NCBI GenBank assembly: GCA_965363725.1
Contig: CBDTUS010000204.1
Location: 1-6,531 of the forward strand
Direction of reading: 5' to 3'
Length of the DNA: 6,531 nucleotides
Source of the DNA: JAGLCY01 sp965363725
Lineage (GTDB): Bacteria; Krumholzibacteriota; Krumholzibacteriia; LZORAL124-64-63
Below, in pieces: positions 5,368 through 6,531 of this stretch (position 1 is its first letter; each line of letters begins with the position of its first letter). The position numbers were made by a program, and so were the translations under genes. The notes beneath the pieces were generated by a model. That model was given only the letters and a program-made list of their open reading frames with translations. It was not told the origin of the DNA and made no database searches.

Positions 5368-6531
5368 TCAGAATACCTGCTCGAATACCTGGATCAGGCG
5401 GTCGATTTCTTCACTGGTGTTGTAGTGGACCAAGCTTACCCGAACAACGCCGTCTTCCAGGTCGAGATCCAGGGCGTCGCACAAATGCCAGGCGTACATG
5501 TGGCCGTGCCGGATGGCCACGCCCGTCCGATCGACCGCATCGCAAATCTCCCGCGATGATTTCGTATCATGCAGAAAGCTGATGGTTCCGACCCGGTCGA
5601 CACCGCCTACGACCGGACCAATCACGCGCACGTCTTCTCTGTTGTTCAGGTAATCCAGAAGCCGGGCGATCAGCGGATCCTCCCAGGCCCGCATCCTGTC
5701 CATGGCTTCTTCCACCACCTGGCGGTCGCAGGGCGCCGTCTCATCCGTCCCGGTCAGAAACTTCAAGTAGTCCCCCAGCCCCAGCAGGCCCGCACAGCTT
5801 TCGTGGTTGGCGCCACCGGGCTCGAACTTGTAGGGCAGATCGTCACCGGCGATGAAGAAGTGGTTCGGCCCGGTGAGTTCGGCCAGGGCGTCCTTCTTTC
5901 CATACATGACCGCCATGTGCGGCCCGTAGACCTTGTAGGTGGAGTAGACGTACCAGTCGACGTCCCAGGCCTGAACGTCGATGGCCCGGTGCGGCGCGTA
6001 GGCCACCCCGTCGGCCACCACACGGGCGCCGGCGGCGTGGGCCAGTTTCGTCACCGCGGCCAGATCAACGATTTCCCCCAGCAGGTTGGACACGTGGGGC
6101 AGCGCGACCAGCGCAGTGCTGCCGTCCAGCAGCTCCCTGAGGTTATCCAGGGGACAGGTGAAACTGTCGGTGTCCATCCGCCAAAACACCGTTTCCACCC
6201 CCAGTCGCTCCAGCCGTTTCCAGCAGCCGAGGTTCGCCTCGTGCCCCGTCTCGGCCAGGATGATCTTTTGGCCCGGCTTCAACACCTGCCCGTAGCTTTC
6301 GGCCAGAATGTTCAACAGGGCCGTGGACGAAGGGCCCAGGATGGCCTGGCCATCCCCCGCGTTGACGAAGGTTCTTGCGAAAGCGTGGGCCTCGTCGACG
6401 GTGGCGGTGCATTGCTGGGAAAGAGGGTATCCCGCACCCAGCTGAACGTAGGTTCGGGTCAAGTAGCGGTGCATGCGGTCGGCCACGAATCCGGGGACCT
6501 GCGAGCCGCCGGCGTTTTCCAGGAAAACCGT
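5368..6531 (-). CDS. Class V aminotransferase / cysteine-desulfurase-like PLP enzyme, 5'-partial
   Basis: 387 residues are visible; the frame stays open to the right edge, so the true start lies outside. The visible N-terminus reads VFLENAGGSQVP, the usual opening of this family, so only about 10-30 residues should be missing. A GTG at 6486 is internal and not the start. In visible-residue numbers: the cofactor-side GHEAN (His about 97, matching the HxAN His of SufS/NifS-type enzymes), Asp about 174 in VVADGVAYAPH (contacts the PLP ring nitrogen), and Schiff-base Lys about 200 in YSTYKVYGPHMAVMYG. The C-terminal 'GVVRVSLVHYNTSEEIDRL' is typical of the VC1184-like subfamily (TIGR01976 style). 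The C-terminal active-site loop reads IRHGHMYAWHLCDAL and lacks the Cys in the position used by SufS; the nearest Cys (about 351) is offset. By family knowledge it is a cytoplasmic fold-type I PLP enzyme. Cysteine desulfurase, selenocysteine lyase and other beta-elimination or transamination reactions are all possible. No Fe-S assembly genes are visible beside it. Confidence 0.93.
   Translation of the reverse strand, partial: TVFLENAGGSQVPGFVADRMHRYLTRTYVQLGAGYPLSQQCTATVDEAHAFARTFVNAGDGQAILGPSSTALLNILAESYGQVLKPGQKIILAETGHEANLGCWKRLERLGVETVFWRMDTDSFTCPLDNLRELLDGSTALVALPHVSNLLGEIVDLAAVTKLAHAAGARVVADGVAYAPHRAIDVQAWDVDWYVYSTYKVYGPHMAVMYGKKDALAELTGPNHFFIAGDDLPYKFEPGGANHESCAGLLGLGDYLKFLTGTDETAPCDRQVVEEAMDRMRAWEDPLIARLLDYLNNREDVRVIGPVVGGVDRVGTISFLHDTKSSREICDAVDRTGVAIRHGHMYAWHLCDALDLDLEDGVVRVSLVHYNTSEEIDRLIQVFEQVF

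Noticed and set aside
1..6531. Mobile elements, CRISPR arrays, tRNA or rRNA genes
   Set aside because: No transposase or integrase motif, no regularly spaced repeats, and no tRNA- or rRNA-like segment was noticed when reading both strands.

Overview
The window (6,531 bases, high GC) looks like a chromosomal stretch from a Gram-negative, diderm bacterium. Two genes encode signal-peptide-bearing outer-membrane beta-barrels. A third encodes a secreted tetraheme c-type cytochrome that ends in a FlgD-Ig/type IX-secretion-like C-terminal domain (an 'NHPNPFNP' entry motif, then 'SGIFFYRL', then 'KKMVLLK'). That tail is typical of secreted proteins in the FCB superphylum and nearby candidate phyla such as Krumholzibacteriota, Eisenbacteria, Latescibacterota, Calditrichota and Ignavibacteria. 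The lineage is an inference from family style, not a demonstrated placement.

Layout, left to right. Bases 1-1545 (+) hold the 3' part of a PAS-containing hybrid sensor histidine kinase (PAS, HisKA, HATPase_c, REC) that enters from the left edge. Its stop overlaps by 4 bases (GTGA) the GTG start of a 402-residue predicted outer-membrane beta-barrel protein (1542-2750, +). A 305-base non-coding interval with small hairpins follows. Then comes the tetraheme cytochrome (3056-4003, +), preceded by a near-ideal Shine-Dalgarno. A short, truncated-looking DUF455-type ferritin-like diiron protein (4038-4538, -) lies tail-to-tail with it. A 226-base divergent intergenic region contains two overlapping, mutually exclusive inverted repeats. 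It separates the ferritin-like gene from a 184-residue, 8-stranded outer-membrane barrel (4765-5319, +). The right end is a class V aminotransferase / cysteine-desulfurase-like PLP enzyme on the minus strand (5368-6531), whose N-terminus is cut by the window edge.

How the genes may relate. The kinase and first barrel are probably co-transcribed and translationally coupled, so their products may share a pathway. Whether the kinase senses envelope state cannot be told from this window. The cytochrome is separated from the barrel by 305 bases with weak terminator-like hairpins and is probably its own unit. Its export signals suggest a surface-exposed or cell-anchored electron carrier. The ferritin-like protein, the small barrel and the PLP enzyme look like independent single genes.

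No mobile element, CRISPR array, tRNA or rRNA gene was seen. I do not see clear evidence of a new multi-gene system. The most distinctive item is the cytochrome architecture: tetraheme domain, then a Cys-bracketed calcium-loop-like segment, then a T9SS-like tail.
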